Below are positions 50,256-59,868 of a stretch of 64,000 nucleotides of DNA, one piece after another. A program made the translations under genes and the position numbers. The first letter of the stretch is position 1, and each line of letters starts with the position of its first letter. This DNA is from Rickettsiales bacterium (GTDB lineage Bacteria; Pseudomonadota; Alphaproteobacteria; Rs-D84): NCBI GenBank assembly GCA_031266915.1, contig JAISAB010000020.1:1-64000 (forward strand), given 5' to 3'. The notes under the pieces were generated by a model. The model was not told the origin of the DNA. It made no database searches and saw only the letters and a list, made by a program, of their open reading frames with translations.

Positions 50256-50840
50256 TTATTCCCCGCCTGCGGGCAGGTGGGCGACTTTGCGTTCCAATAT
50301 AATAAACCGGGCGCGGCCGTATGTCTTGTCGCGCAGTACGGCCCATAGCTCTTCTGAAAATACAGGCGCGGCGGTATTTTCCATTTCCCACACGATGATT
50401 GTTCCCGGTCGCGCGATCTGGGCTAATTTGCGAACCAGACTGATTCCCAAATCATGACTGGAATAGGGCGGGTCGATAAAAACGATGTCGGCGGCCGCGC
50501 CGTGGCGCTTGACGGCGTTCAGCGCATCCGTCATTTCAATCGTCGCGCCGGGCATATCCGCGACGTTTTTGTTTATGGTCTTGAAAGAATCCGCGGAAAT
50601 ATCCGTAAAGATGACCGACGCATTGCGATACCTGGACAGAAATTCGACGCCGAACGCGCCGCTGCCGGCAAAGGCGTCCCAGACCGTAATTCGTGATTTG
50701 TGATTCGTGACTCGCAAAATATTCTCGAGCATGTTGAACAAGGCTATTCTGGCTTTGTTTTGCGTCGGGCGGGCGCCGCCTGGCAAAAACAGTCGGCGGC
50801 CGCGCTCCCGTCCTGAAATGATTTGCAATTTAGATTCCAT
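50256..50840 (-). CDS. rsmD: 16S rRNA m2G966 methyltransferase RsmD
   Basis: ISGRERGRRLFLPGGARPTQNKARIALFNML...VWDAFAGSGAFGVEFLSR...DIVFIDPPYSS. Confidence 0.93.
   Translation of the reverse strand: MESKLQIISGRERGRRLFLPGGARPTQNKARIALFNMLENILRVTNHKSRITVWDAFAGSGAFGVEFLSRYRNASVIFTDISADSFKTINKNVADMPGATIEMTDALNAVKRHGAAADIVFIDPPYSSHDLGISLVRKLAQIARPGTIIVWEMENTAAPVFSEELWAVLRDKTYGRARFIILERKVAHLPAGGE
50688..50723. repeat. 7-bp-period array in frame in rsmD
   Basis: GTAATTC GTGATTT GTGATTC GTGACTC GCAAA; encodes RVTNHKSRITV. Confidence 0.75.
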
Positions 50841-50857
50841 GCTTTAAAGTATACATC

Positions 50858-51310
50858 ATGGACCCGATGAGACAAGCGATTATTTTGGCGCGCCGCGCCG
50901 CGGCGCATGACGATGTGCCGATTGGCGCGATTGTCGTGCAGGGCGGCCGCATTATCGCGCGCGGCGAAAACCAGGTTCAATTAAAGCGCAATCCGACGCT
51001 GCACGCGGAAATCGTCGCGCTGAACCGCGCGGTGAAAAAGCTGGGGACCAAGTTTCTGGATGATTGCGAAATCTATGTCACACTGGAACCCTGCGCGATG
51101 TGCGCTGTCGCGCTGTCGCTGGCGCGCGTATCCAAGATTCATTTCGCGGCCGCCGATGAAAAAGGTGGCGGCGTCCGGCACAATGCGCGCGTGTTTGAAA
51201 CGGACAAACATCTGTGGAAACCGGAAATTATCGAGCATCCGGAACACGCGGCCGAATCCGCACAAATGTTAAGAGATTTTTTCAAATCAAAACGCAAGAA
51301 TAACCACTAG
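50858..51310 (+). CDS. tadA: tRNA-specific adenosine deaminase
   Basis: DVPIGAIVVQGGRIIARGENQVQLKRNPTLHAEIVALNRA...VTLEPCAMCAVALSLARV. Confidence 0.93.
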   Translation: MDPMRQAIILARRAAAHDDVPIGAIVVQGGRIIARGENQVQLKRNPTLHAEIVALNRAVKKLGTKFLDDCEIYVTLEPCAMCAVALSLARVSKIHFAAADEKGGGVRHNARVFETDKHLWKPEIIEHPEHAAESAQMLRDFFKSKRKNNH

Positions 51311-51392
51311 TGCATAGTGAGTAGTGCTTAGTTTATAGTTAACTAGTTCACTAATCACTATAAACTAAGCACTATTCACTACTGACTATTTT
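51305..51392. repeat. Inverted 7-bp-period intergenic array (AGTGNNT family)
   Basis: CACTAGTGCATAGTGAGTAGTGCTTAGTTTATAGTTAACTAGTTCACTAATCACTATAAACTAAGCACTATTCACTACTGACTATT. Confidence 0.85.
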
Positions 51393-52865
51393 TAGCAGGT
51401 TCTTTCCAGTCATCTCATGTGGCTGCGGCATACCCAGAATCTTCAACATGGTCGGGGCTAAATCCGACAGGCCCCCCGATGCGACAGCACGCACGTCATT
51501 GGACACAATAATCAAATTAACCTGATTTGTCGTATGCGCGGTCCAGGGTGTGTTGCTTTCGTAATCCCACAGCTTTTCGGCATTGCCATGGTCCGCTGTT
51601 ATCAGCATCGTTCCGCCCAGTTCCAACACCGCAGGGACAAGTTTGCTTAATTGTTCATCCAGGCATTCCATCGCCCGGATTGCTGCGGATTCCACAGCCG
51701 TGTGCCCGACCATATCCCCATTGGCATAGTTCAAAATCACAACGTCGAACTTCGACAATCTGTCCAACAAGGCGCGCGTGATTTCCGGCGCGGACATTTC
51801 CGGTTTCATATCGAACGTCGCGACGTCCGGGGACGCAATCAGGACTTTTTCCTCGCCCGGGTAATCGATGTTTCTTTCCGCATCGAAAAAGTATGTCACG
51901 TGATTGTACTTTTCCGTCTCGGCGATGCGCAGCTGGGTCTTGCCGGCGGCCGCCAAAACATCGCCCAACGTGTTTTTGACATTTATGTCGTCCAGCAGCG
52001 CGGGACACAGCTCGTCCAATCCTTCGCCGTATTGCGAGAAACACAGAACGCGCGCATTTGTCGTAACGATGCTGCGCATAATCTGGCGCGCGCGATCGCT
52101 GCGGTAATTGCCGAACAGGAACCCGTCAGCCTCATGAATAATGGATGATGGATGATGGATGATGGTCGGTCTTATAAATTCATCGGTTTCGCCGCGTTCG
52201 TACGCCGCCACGACGGCTTCGTCGATTGATGCGGCGGAAAAAGCGCTTTCGCCATGCGCGATGGCGTTGAACGCCGATTCCGTGCGGTCCAGATTCTGGT
52301 TCCGGTCCATCGCGTAATAGCGTCCGGATACTGTCGCGAACCAAGCCCGGCCCGACGCCAGGGCATCGGCCAATTCGGATTTAATCAATTCGACATAGGC
52401 CGTCGCGGACTTCGGCAAAGTATCGCGGCCATCAGCGATAAAATGTATGGCGATTTTCAGGCCCGACGCCAGAATCCGCTTGGCGATAATTAAAATCTCG
52501 CCGATGTCGGAATGAACGCGGCCGTCGGACATCAGACCGGCCAAGTGAACGATGCCGCCGGATGCCTTGACGGCGTCGATAAATTCGCGCAAGGGTTTGT
52601 TTTTGTCCCAATCTTCCAATTCAAAACGGCGCAGATACTGGTTGACGATGCGGCCCGATCCAATCGTGATATGCCCGACCTCGGAATTGCCCATAGTGTC
52701 CGGGGGCAGCCCGACGGCCGGCCCGCTGGTATCCAGCCTGGAATTCGGATATTTCGCCAGCAATTCGTCAAAAAATGGCATTTTGGCCAGGGAAACCGCG
52801 TTGTGTTCCCGGGCATTACTGATTCCGACGCCGTCAAGAATACATAGAACCAAAGGCTTTGTCAT
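51372..52865 (-). CDS. gpmI: 2,3-bisphosphoglycerate-independent phosphoglycerate mutase
   Basis: KPLVLCILDGVGIS...TSGPAVGLPPDTMGNSEVGHITIGSGRIVNQ...LITADHGNAEKLWD. Confidence 0.97.
   Translation of the reverse strand: MTKPLVLCILDGVGISNAREHNAVSLAKMPFFDELLAKYPNSRLDTSGPAVGLPPDTMGNSEVGHITIGSGRIVNQYLRRFELEDWDKNKPLREFIDAVKASGGIVHLAGLMSDGRVHSDIGEILIIAKRILASGLKIAIHFIADGRDTLPKSATAYVELIKSELADALASGRAWFATVSGRYYAMDRNQNLDRTESAFNAIAHGESAFSAASIDEAVVAAYERGETDEFIRPTIIHHPSSIIHEADGFLFGNYRSDRARQIMRSIVTTNARVLCFSQYGEGLDELCPALLDDINVKNTLGDVLAAAGKTQLRIAETEKYNHVTYFFDAERNIDYPGEEKVLIASPDVATFDMKPEMSAPEITRALLDRLSKFDVVILNYANGDMVGHTAVESAAIRAMECLDEQLSKLVPAVLELGGTMLITADHGNAEKLWDYESNTPWTAHTTNQVNLIIVSNDVRAVASGGLSDLAPTMLKILGMPQPHEMTGKNLLKIVSSE
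52136..52166. repeat. 7-bp-period array in frame in gpmI
   Basis: AATGGATGATGGATGATGGATGATGG; encodes IIHHPSSIIH. Confidence 0.8.
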
Positions 52866-52983
52866 CTTATCTCCTGTTTGCTTTGACGGTATCATAATAG
52901 TTTTTTGATTGCAAAACAAAAAGAAAAGCTGTATAAAGCCTGTATAGGAACCATTTCATATAAAACATCCATGGGAGATTACG

Positions 52984-53397
52984 ATGAGCGTCAAGAACTC
53001 TGCGCCGACATCCATAGACGAACATATCGGACAACGAATGCAGCTGCGCCGCAACATGATGGGCTTGTCCCAGAAAGATTTGGCCGGGCTGTGCGGGGTA
53101 ACTTTCCAGCAGATTCAGAAATATGAAACTGCTGGCAATCGGATTTCTGCGTCCCGTCTGTTCGATGTCAGCACGGCTTTGGAAACCCCGGTTTCGTTTT
53201 TCTTTTCGGGTCTGCCGGGCAATATGCCCGAAGAAACCCGCGCCAACCGGTCGGTCAGAATATCTTCGCCGAAATCCGACGATCCGCTGGGCAAGAACGA
53301 ATCCTTGTTATTGATAAATTTGTATTGGAAGCTGCCGAACGACGACCAACGCAAGATGGTTATGAAGATGTTGAAAAGTTTGAACGGCGCTGATTAA
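52984..53397 (+). CDS. XRE-family transcriptional regulator
   Basis: IGQRMQLRRNMMGLSQKDLAGLCGVTFQQIQKYETAGNRISASRLFDVSTAL. Confidence 0.92.
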   Translation: MSVKNSAPTSIDEHIGQRMQLRRNMMGLSQKDLAGLCGVTFQQIQKYETAGNRISASRLFDVSTALETPVSFFFSGLPGNMPEETRANRSVRISSPKSDDPLGKNESLLLINLYWKLPNDDQRKMVMKMLKSLNGAD

Positions 53398-53423
53398 AAA
53401 ACCGCCCGCTGGGCGGTTTTTTA
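53395..53423 (+). terminator. Terminator hairpin
   Basis: AAAAAACCGCCCgctGGGCGGTTTTTTA. Confidence 0.85.
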
Positions 53424-53461
53424 GTTATAAGTTATAAAGGATAAGTTATAAATGGCGCAAA

Positions 53462-53677
53462 TGACAGAAATATACCTTTTGGGCCCCAAAACCTCAAGAC
53501 TCGTCATTCCCGCTTGGACCACCCACGAAAATCCAGTAGGTTTTCGCGGGACCCGGTGGCGGGAATCCAATGTATTCAAACTATGAACAATACACGTGTG
53601 ATAAATACATTGGACCCCCGCCTTTGTGGGGGTAACGGCAAGTGAGAAGAATGTCGAAAAAGGTACATTCGATGTCA
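53462..53677. repeat. MITE-like repeat, copy 3
   Basis: TGACAGAAATATACCTTTTGGGCCCCAAAACCTCAAGACTCGTCATTCCCGC...GTGAGAAGAATGTCGAAAAAGGTACATTCGATGTCA. Confidence 0.65.
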
Positions 53678-54004
53678 GTTGAGCTAATCTCTATGTATTA
53701 AACCACCCCGGCCGCTACGCGCCCACCCCTCCACCGGAGGGGAACTTTGACCGAGCTTTTTATTTATTCTTTACTCTTTATTATTTAATAATTGTTATCT
53801 GTGCTCTGTTAATTGTTAACTGAAAAGGGGCGTCAGCCCCGCGGCAATCCAGTAAAATGAATTCGTGCGTCCGTTGGGTGCACTTTCTTTTGTCCCCCCT
53901 CCTGTGGGGGAGTACTTTTCCTCTCTTGCTGATGGGGGTCACGAAGTGACGGGGTAGTGTTACTGGATTGCTTCGCCGCGCTCGCAATGACACGGTGGCG
54001 ATTT

Positions 54005-54102
54005 AGTACCCAGTACCTAATACCAAGTACCCATCTGCGCTGCGCAATGACAATTGATTTCCTTTTACGAATCACGAGTCACGAATTACGTATCACGAAA
54101 AA
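54005..54102. repeat. Two adjacent 7-bp-period arrays of different motif
   Basis: GTACCCA GTACCTA ATACCAA GTACCCA and ACGAATC ACGAGTC ACGAATT ACGTATC ACGAAA. Confidence 0.8.
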
Positions 54103-54125
54103 AACCGCCGGACGGCGGTTTTTTA
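54100..54125. terminator. Terminator hairpin
   Basis: AAAAACCGCCggaCGGCGGTTTTTTA. Confidence 0.8.
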
Positions 54126-54127
54126 TA

Positions 54128-55291
54128 TCAGCTGCACAGTTTTGTGGTGGTATTCCACGTTTTGCCGAATATGCAGCATGCGTATTCTGCAGGCTCTAAC
54201 TTGGCCCAACAGGCGTCGATAAAATTCTGCGGCGCCGAATTCTTGCCTTTGCCGAATTGCATTTCAGGCGTCGCCAAGGTGGTCGCCTGTTTGCATCTCT
54301 TGGTCGTTTTATCAAATACCTGACCGTCGGAACATTTGACGCAAACCCCGTCCCCATCGACCCCGTACCGGCCGTCCGCATTGCATACATCGCACTGATT
54401 GCGCTCGGTCGCGGATTTAAAGCCCTGGCCGGAATCGGAACAGACAAATTTGCTGCATCCGCCGGACGTGCTCATGGTGTGCATAGACGCACTGAATTGG
54501 GATACAGAATAACCCGTGCACATGTTGGCGGCCTTGCACTTTTCGCAGTTGGCGCCCGTATATCCGGGCAGGCAAAGCGTATGCGCGGCCTTGCTGGTGT
54601 AAACGTTTATGTTCATCGTATTGCTGTCCGCGTGATTCGTGCAATGGAACAGCAAAGGCGAGCCGACGACACCCTTTTTGTTTTCCAACCAGCCGGACAC
54701 GCCGACCATAACATCCATTTCCATGCCGCCGGCGTAATGGCTGTGCAGCAAATCGATACTGTTTTCCTGGTTCCAACCGGTATTTCCGCTGGTTCTGACT
54801 GTATTGGATTCAAAGTCCGTGCGTGTTATGCTGGTGGTGCCGCAGGCCGCGTTTCCGGTCGACAGCGTGTATTCGCTTTCGTTGATCGGCAGACATCCGT
54901 CGCCGCTGAACCCGTTGCGACATAGCCAAAAACACTTTTGAGAACCGTTGGGCGCCAAATTCCATGTCCAGCTGCTCCTCTTGCCCTCGCACTGAAATTG
55001 CGTGACGCAGAAGTATCCGCCGTTGGCGGTTACCTTCCAGGCGACCAGACCGACCATTGCCTGGTCGTCGCCATGTATACCCATCTTCGGCGAACAGCCG
55101 CCGGACGCATCCTTGGAATTAGCGACGCAGAATGCCGCATGATTAGAGCCCCAGGGATAATCGTTCCAAGTGCCGCCCGGAGAACCCCAGGCGCCGCGAA
55201 TGCCCTCGTCGGTAATCATCGGCCAGGCGCGCGCATCCGCAAGCGGCATCATGCAGACCAGCAAAAAAGTAAATATCAATTTTCGCATCAT
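54128..55291 (-). CDS. Large Cys-rich secreted protein
   Basis: Signal peptide MRKLIFTFLLVCMMPLADARA; CLPGYTGANCEKCKAANMCTGY; CNADGRYGVDGDGVCVKCSDGQVF. Confidence 0.7.
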   Translation of the reverse strand: MMRKLIFTFLLVCMMPLADARAWPMITDEGIRGAWGSPGGTWNDYPWGSNHAAFCVANSKDASGGCSPKMGIHGDDQAMVGLVAWKVTANGGYFCVTQFQCEGKRSSWTWNLAPNGSQKCFWLCRNGFSGDGCLPINESEYTLSTGNAACGTTSITRTDFESNTVRTSGNTGWNQENSIDLLHSHYAGGMEMDVMVGVSGWLENKKGVVGSPLLFHCTNHADSNTMNINVYTSKAAHTLCLPGYTGANCEKCKAANMCTGYSVSQFSASMHTMSTSGGCSKFVCSDSGQGFKSATERNQCDVCNADGRYGVDGDGVCVKCSDGQVFDKTTKRCKQATTLATPEMQFGKGKNSAPQNFIDACWAKLEPAEYACCIFGKTWNTTTKLCS

Positions 55292-55292
55292 G

Positions 55293-57656
55293 TTATATAT
55301 AGCACGAGCCCCCCTCGTAATATCCGCCAAGACCCTTGCATTTTATCTCGTACCATTCTTCCTTGAAAGTACAGGTATTGTTCGCGGAGTTGAATGTTGC
55401 GTATCCCTTATCACCGGTCGAGCTGTCCTGGGATTTGCACATATACATCACAGTGTTCTGAACGCAATATCCCCATGTGCCGTATCCGTTCGTCGGCGTC
55501 GGCTTTGTACCGCTATATACGGCTTTATAGAACGTTTCTTCATATTTGTCGGTGGCGGCGGTGAAGGTATCCTGCCATATGCCTTCGGCTTTGTCGCATT
55601 CGTCATACAGCGCATAGTCTATTTCTTCCAGAATCTTGCGCACGGCCGTATCCACCATGGGTCCGACGGTCGGATTACCCGCCACAAAAGCCGCGTAATT
55701 CGCCGGTTCGGCCGCCGCCGGGTCTTTACAATTCTTCAAGGCCCAATCCTCCAGCAGATTCTTAATACCTTTGTCGGCGCCGATGGCGGTCTTGCCTTGC
55801 AGGCGGCAACCGTACGGCGACTGATGCGCGGTATCACCGGCCGCCGGCGCGCAGGTCGATTTGATAAAGTTCTGCAACCCGACTTCGCATCCCTCGGCGA
55901 CTTTGACATTATCGACGGCTTGCACGAAATCCTGCAACACTTGCAGGCCGCACGTATGCCCGTTGATTACCTTGCCGGTACTTTGGTCAAACCTGCATTG
56001 CTCGGCGCCGGCCGGCGCGTAAACCGCCGCGCAGGCCGCGACTTTGTCCATGCACATTTGACGCGCCGCATATGCATTCAGCGCGCCGGTCGCCTGGGCC
56101 GTCGTGTTGTCGAAACTGGCCAGGTCGCCAGACTGTTTGTTATAGCATTCAGCCATCGTCGCCACGCAGCTGTCTTTGACCTCTTCGATTTTTTCATCTT
56201 GGGCCTGTGAAATCTCAATCATCGCGCTGCGTTTGAATTCGTTCCAAACGACGTCGGCTTTGTCGCGGCAGGTATCCAAGGCCGTGGTCGCGAACATTCT
56301 CTTGTCGTTCATGTACTTGTTGTATTCCGGCTGGTTCGACGGGTCCGCGCCCAGGTCCAGTTTTATAAGCGTAGGCAGGTCCTGCAGATGCGCGGAATAA
56401 ATCGGCTCGCCGGTGTTCGGGTTTATATACAGCCCGGTCCAGTCCAAACACCTGCGATAATTCGGGCCGCAGGCGGTTTCGGCGGTAATCGCCGTCTTGA
56501 CCTTGGTGATGCATTCGTTTATATCGGCCGAGTTATGCGAGCGGTATTCTTCCAGCCGCGCCGTGCGCAGAATTTTTTCCGCGTCGCGAATGGTCTTGGT
56601 GACGGCCTCTTTCTGAGTATCGACCTTTTTTTCATAAGCGTTGCAGTCTTGGGTAATCAGGATGCTGTACGAGCTTTTCGTCATATTGAAAACGGTCTTG
56701 TCGCTGCAGGAACTCTGAACCATGTCCGTACATTGCTTGTGCGCGGCGTTGTACAGTTGCAGACCCTCTAGCTTTGACATGTCTTGGGCATTGGAATTGG
56801 ATGAAAATATTCCCCCGCCGCCGTTGTCACCCCAAATGTCGCCCAAGTCTGTCGCAAAGTCCAAGGACAATCCGGACAGAGACGCGACGGCTTTGCTGTT
56901 GGGCTTTTTTTTGCCCGACAACAGGTCGGCGATTTCATTTAATGTTTTCTGGGCCCCGCTGGTATCGTTTTTAATCGCCGATTCGCCGACAGTGGCGGAA
57001 TACATGGCTGTAACCTCGGCCGCAGTCTTGTCAATCGCGTTCAGGCTGTTGTCTTCGAAACGCATCAGCAGGGTTTTCGCCTCGTCCAAGGCGGCTTCGG
57101 TATCGGAAAATTCAGTATATCTTTGGCTGCAGTAACAGCGGCGGTACGTATCGTTGGACTTGGCGCAGAATTGATCCATGCATGTGTTATAGGCGTCGCG
57201 GCATGTCGCATAGCCGCCGCCCAGTTTGGAAACATCGTCGAATATCGCGGTCGCGCGTGAAGCCGCCGCGCGCGCGGCGCTGGCCTGGACAACCGCGGAA
57301 CGGGCGGACGACGGGGTTTTGGCTGAACGCGCCGCGGTCGCGGCCGGCGTGGCGCCGCTGCGTGCGGTCACATTCGCGCCCACCCGGGCGGCCGGGGCCG
57401 ACGCCTGGCGCGCGGCGCTGCGGCTGTATACGACGCCCTGGACGGTCGGCGCCGCGGATGTTCTGGGATTTGATGTCGCGCGGCGGCTGGTCGCGGAACG
57501 TGAAACGATGTCCCCGGCGGCGGCCGGCGCGATGTTTCTGACGATGGCCGCGGAACTTCTGGATGTCGCGGCCAAGGCCGAGCCCACATCACCCGCACAA
57601 ACCACGGCAATCAAAAACGAAAAGCCTGTGATAAAATTAAATATTTTTTTATACAA
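55293..57656 (-). CDS. Large secreted protein with Ala/Ser/Arg-rich N-terminus and Cys-containing body
   Basis: Signal peptide FITGFSFLIAVVCAGDVGSALA; CRDAYNTCMDQFCAKSNDTYRRCYCS. Confidence 0.7.
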   Translation of the reverse strand: MYKKIFNFITGFSFLIAVVCAGDVGSALAATSRSSAAIVRNIAPAAAGDIVSRSATSRRATSNPRTSAAPTVQGVVYSRSAARQASAPAARVGANVTARSGATPAATAARSAKTPSSARSAVVQASAARAAASRATAIFDDVSKLGGGYATCRDAYNTCMDQFCAKSNDTYRRCYCSQRYTEFSDTEAALDEAKTLLMRFEDNSLNAIDKTAAEVTAMYSATVGESAIKNDTSGAQKTLNEIADLLSGKKKPNSKAVASLSGLSLDFATDLGDIWGDNGGGGIFSSNSNAQDMSKLEGLQLYNAAHKQCTDMVQSSCSDKTVFNMTKSSYSILITQDCNAYEKKVDTQKEAVTKTIRDAEKILRTARLEEYRSHNSADINECITKVKTAITAETACGPNYRRCLDWTGLYINPNTGEPIYSAHLQDLPTLIKLDLGADPSNQPEYNKYMNDKRMFATTALDTCRDKADVVWNEFKRSAMIEISQAQDEKIEEVKDSCVATMAECYNKQSGDLASFDNTTAQATGALNAYAARQMCMDKVAACAAVYAPAGAEQCRFDQSTGKVINGHTCGLQVLQDFVQAVDNVKVAEGCEVGLQNFIKSTCAPAAGDTAHQSPYGCRLQGKTAIGADKGIKNLLEDWALKNCKDPAAAEPANYAAFVAGNPTVGPMVDTAVRKILEEIDYALYDECDKAEGIWQDTFTAATDKYEETFYKAVYSGTKPTPTNGYGTWGYCVQNTVMYMCKSQDSSTGDKGYATFNSANNTCTFKEEWYEIKCKGLGGYYEGGSCYI

Positions 57657-57797
57657 AATTCTATTCTCTCAGCAATACCGGATTCAGGATTTTATCCAAT
57701 CGCCGCAACCGCAGCGGCTTTTACCGCACCATTTGAATAAAATCCCTGGTCCTGCATCTAATTATATCACTTTTGGCCGCTGCCAATCAAGACCAAT

Positions 57798-58397
57798 TTA
57801 TTCTATGCAACAATTGACGGCATTTCTGACCCATTGACCCAAACGCTTGACCGTCGATTGACCGCCCGTACCCTTTGCCGGCGCGGTGACGTCGGTCTTT
57901 ACTTTACCTTCCAAGGCATTTTCCATGGCCGAATTCAGCGTTTCCATCGCGACTTTTTTTGTGCCCGCCAAATCAATCAGGTCCATGTTTATTCCCCAGA
58001 ACAAAGAATACAAATCGTACGCCTTGGCAAATAAATCTGCAGCTTCATCGCGGCGGCCCGCGGCGTTGGCCTTGGTGCCGACCTCCATCAGACGCATGGA
58101 CGCAGCCAGCAGGTGTTTGGATATGCACCAGACTTCACCGTTTTCAGCCGTGGATTTTTTGACGATGCGGCCCATCAGTTCCTTGCGCATGTCGCGCACG
58201 GTGTTAATCAGGTCATAGAATCCGGTCTTGCCGGTTTTCGCGCCGCTGAAAAAGAAATGCTCTTCCAGCGAAATCAGGTTCATCAGCGCGATGGATAAAT
58301 CCTGGTCGGACGACAAATCCAGCGGATTTGCCTTTTTGGCGGCATCCAATTGCTCGATCATTTCTTCAAGGGTTAATTTTTTTGGTGCTTTTGCCAT
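57798..58397 (-). CDS. Hypothetical protein
   Basis: 199-aa ORF with upstream AAAAGGAA. Confidence 0.55.
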   Translation of the reverse strand: MAKAPKKLTLEEMIEQLDAAKKANPLDLSSDQDLSIALMNLISLEEHFFFSGAKTGKTGFYDLINTVRDMRKELMGRIVKKSTAENGEVWCISKHLLAASMRLMEVGTKANAAGRRDEAADLFAKAYDLYSLFWGINMDLIDLAGTKKVAMETLNSAMENALEGKVKTDVTAPAKGTGGQSTVKRLGQWVRNAVNCCIE

Positions 58398-58415
58398 GTT
58401 CTGATTCCTTTTCGA

Positions 58416-58916
58416 TTACAGGTAAACGATTGCAATGAATACGCCGCTAAGCGCCAGCAGCGCGCACAGCGGTATGATGACTTTTTGAAACGGGAACAAG
58501 ACTTTTCCGCCGTTTTTTTGCTTGATTTGGGCGTTCCAGCGCTCGCTTAGGAAAAACACGATGCTGCCCGAAACAATGCCCAGCAAGAATTTGTCGATTC
58601 CCCACAGCGCGTTCGCGCCGAAATTGACGCTGGGCATTAAATAAACGCCGGCCAGCAATCCGTAATACAGCACGAACGGCGCGACGATTTGCAGCCAGAT
58701 GTTTTCGACGCCCTTTTTCTTCAGCCAGCCGGCCGTCCAAAAGAACACCGACAACGTCAGCGCGCCGGCCCAGATACCCGTAATGACATCGTCGACGCCC
58801 AGCAAGCGCGCACCTTCCAGTCCGGCGCCGACGGCAATCGTGCAGACGGGGCAGACGGCGTGTGCGGCCCCCGCGCAGAGCACAGACAACAGAGCACAAA
58901 TAACAGATTTTTTCAT
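58416..58916 (-). CDS. Multi-TM membrane protein with CPVC motif
   Basis: MKKSVICALLSVLCAGAAHAVCPVCTIAVGAGLEG and several hydrophobic segments. Confidence 0.6.
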   Translation of the reverse strand: MKKSVICALLSVLCAGAAHAVCPVCTIAVGAGLEGARLLGVDDVITGIWAGALTLSVFFWTAGWLKKKGVENIWLQIVAPFVLYYGLLAGVYLMPSVNFGANALWGIDKFLLGIVSGSIVFFLSERWNAQIKQKNGGKVLFPFQKVIIPLCALLALSGVFIAIVYL

Positions 58917-58986
58917 TTTTCTTTCCTTTTTATATTTTGCATATTAATCAAAACAATACATGTCGGTCAATATGATAAATTCCTTT

Positions 58987-59868
58987 TTACTGATTACTTT
59001 TTACTGATTCCTTTATTACGCCGCGTAGATGGGCGCTGCGGGCGCGCGGATTGCCCGCCAGTTCCGCGTCGGACGGCGTGAACGTTTTCAACAGCCTGAA
59101 TCCGGCGGACGCCACCAGGGGCAGGCGCGGGTCGCCCGGCGCCGTCGTCCAGTCGCGGAATGCGGATTTAACCAGCCGGTCTTCCAGCGAATGAAACGTC
59201 ACGCACAGGCACATGCCGCCCGGACTCAGCATTTCACGAACGCCGTCCAGCGCGCGCCGCATTTCGCCCAGTTCGTCGTTCACCGCTATGCGCAGTGCCT
59301 GGAACACCGGCGCAACGTCTTTTGGATTGTGTATCAGAGACTTTAATTCGAACGTGGTTTTCGGCAACGCTTTTTTCATCGCATTAGCCAGAATTTTCGC
59401 CTTTCTAACATCACCGTAATCGCGCAGAATCTGCGACAACTCGTCCGCGGACAAATTTCCAATCAGCTCTCTGGCGCTTTCTGAACTCTGATCCATGCGC
59501 ATGTCCAGCGGGCCATCAAAGCGGAACGAAAATCCGCGTTCGGCCGTGTCTATTTGCATGCTGGAAACGCCGAAGTCGAAAACGACGGCGTGGTAATCGG
59601 TAATCCGTAATCCGTAATCCGCAATGTTTTTCAAATTTGAAAAAGGCGCCTGGATAAAGTTGAATCTGTCGCCGTATTCCCGTTTGATTTTATCGGCGTC
59701 GGCCGCGACATTCGGGTCGCGGTCGAACGCGATGACATTTGCGCCCGCCGCCAGGAATGCGCGCGAGTATCCGCCTGCGCCGAACGTGCCGTCGACGACG
59801 GTTTTGCCGCGAATATCGCCCAGGGTTTCCAAAACCCTGTCCAACAGAACAGGAATATGTTTTGTCAT
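58987..59868 (-). CDS. rsmH: 16S rRNA m4C1402 methyltransferase RsmH
   Basis: HIPVLLDRVLETLGDIRGKTVVDGTFGAGGYSRAFL...FDFGVSSMQIDTAERGFSFRFDGPLDMRMD...CVTFHSLEDRLVK. Confidence 0.96.
   Translation of the reverse strand: MTKHIPVLLDRVLETLGDIRGKTVVDGTFGAGGYSRAFLAAGANVIAFDRDPNVAADADKIKREYGDRFNFIQAPFSNLKNIADYGLRITDYHAVVFDFGVSSMQIDTAERGFSFRFDGPLDMRMDQSSESARELIGNLSADELSQILRDYGDVRKAKILANAMKKALPKTTFELKSLIHNPKDVAPVFQALRIAVNDELGEMRRALDGVREMLSPGGMCLCVTFHSLEDRLVKSAFRDWTTAPGDPRLPLVASAGFRLLKTFTPSDAELAGNPRARSAHLRGVIKESVKSNQ
59598..59632. repeat. 7-bp-period array in frame in rsmH
   Basis: GTAATCG GTAATCC GTAATCC GTAATCC GCAAT; encodes ADYGLRITDYH. Confidence 0.8.

Noticed and set aside
53880-53995. CTTCGCTTTGCTCGCAATGAC and TCCCCTCCGCCGGAGGGG segments (also near 44880-44990 and 16960) as genes or RNAs.
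   Set aside because: Common dispersed intergenic repeat debris with no consistent structure that I could support.
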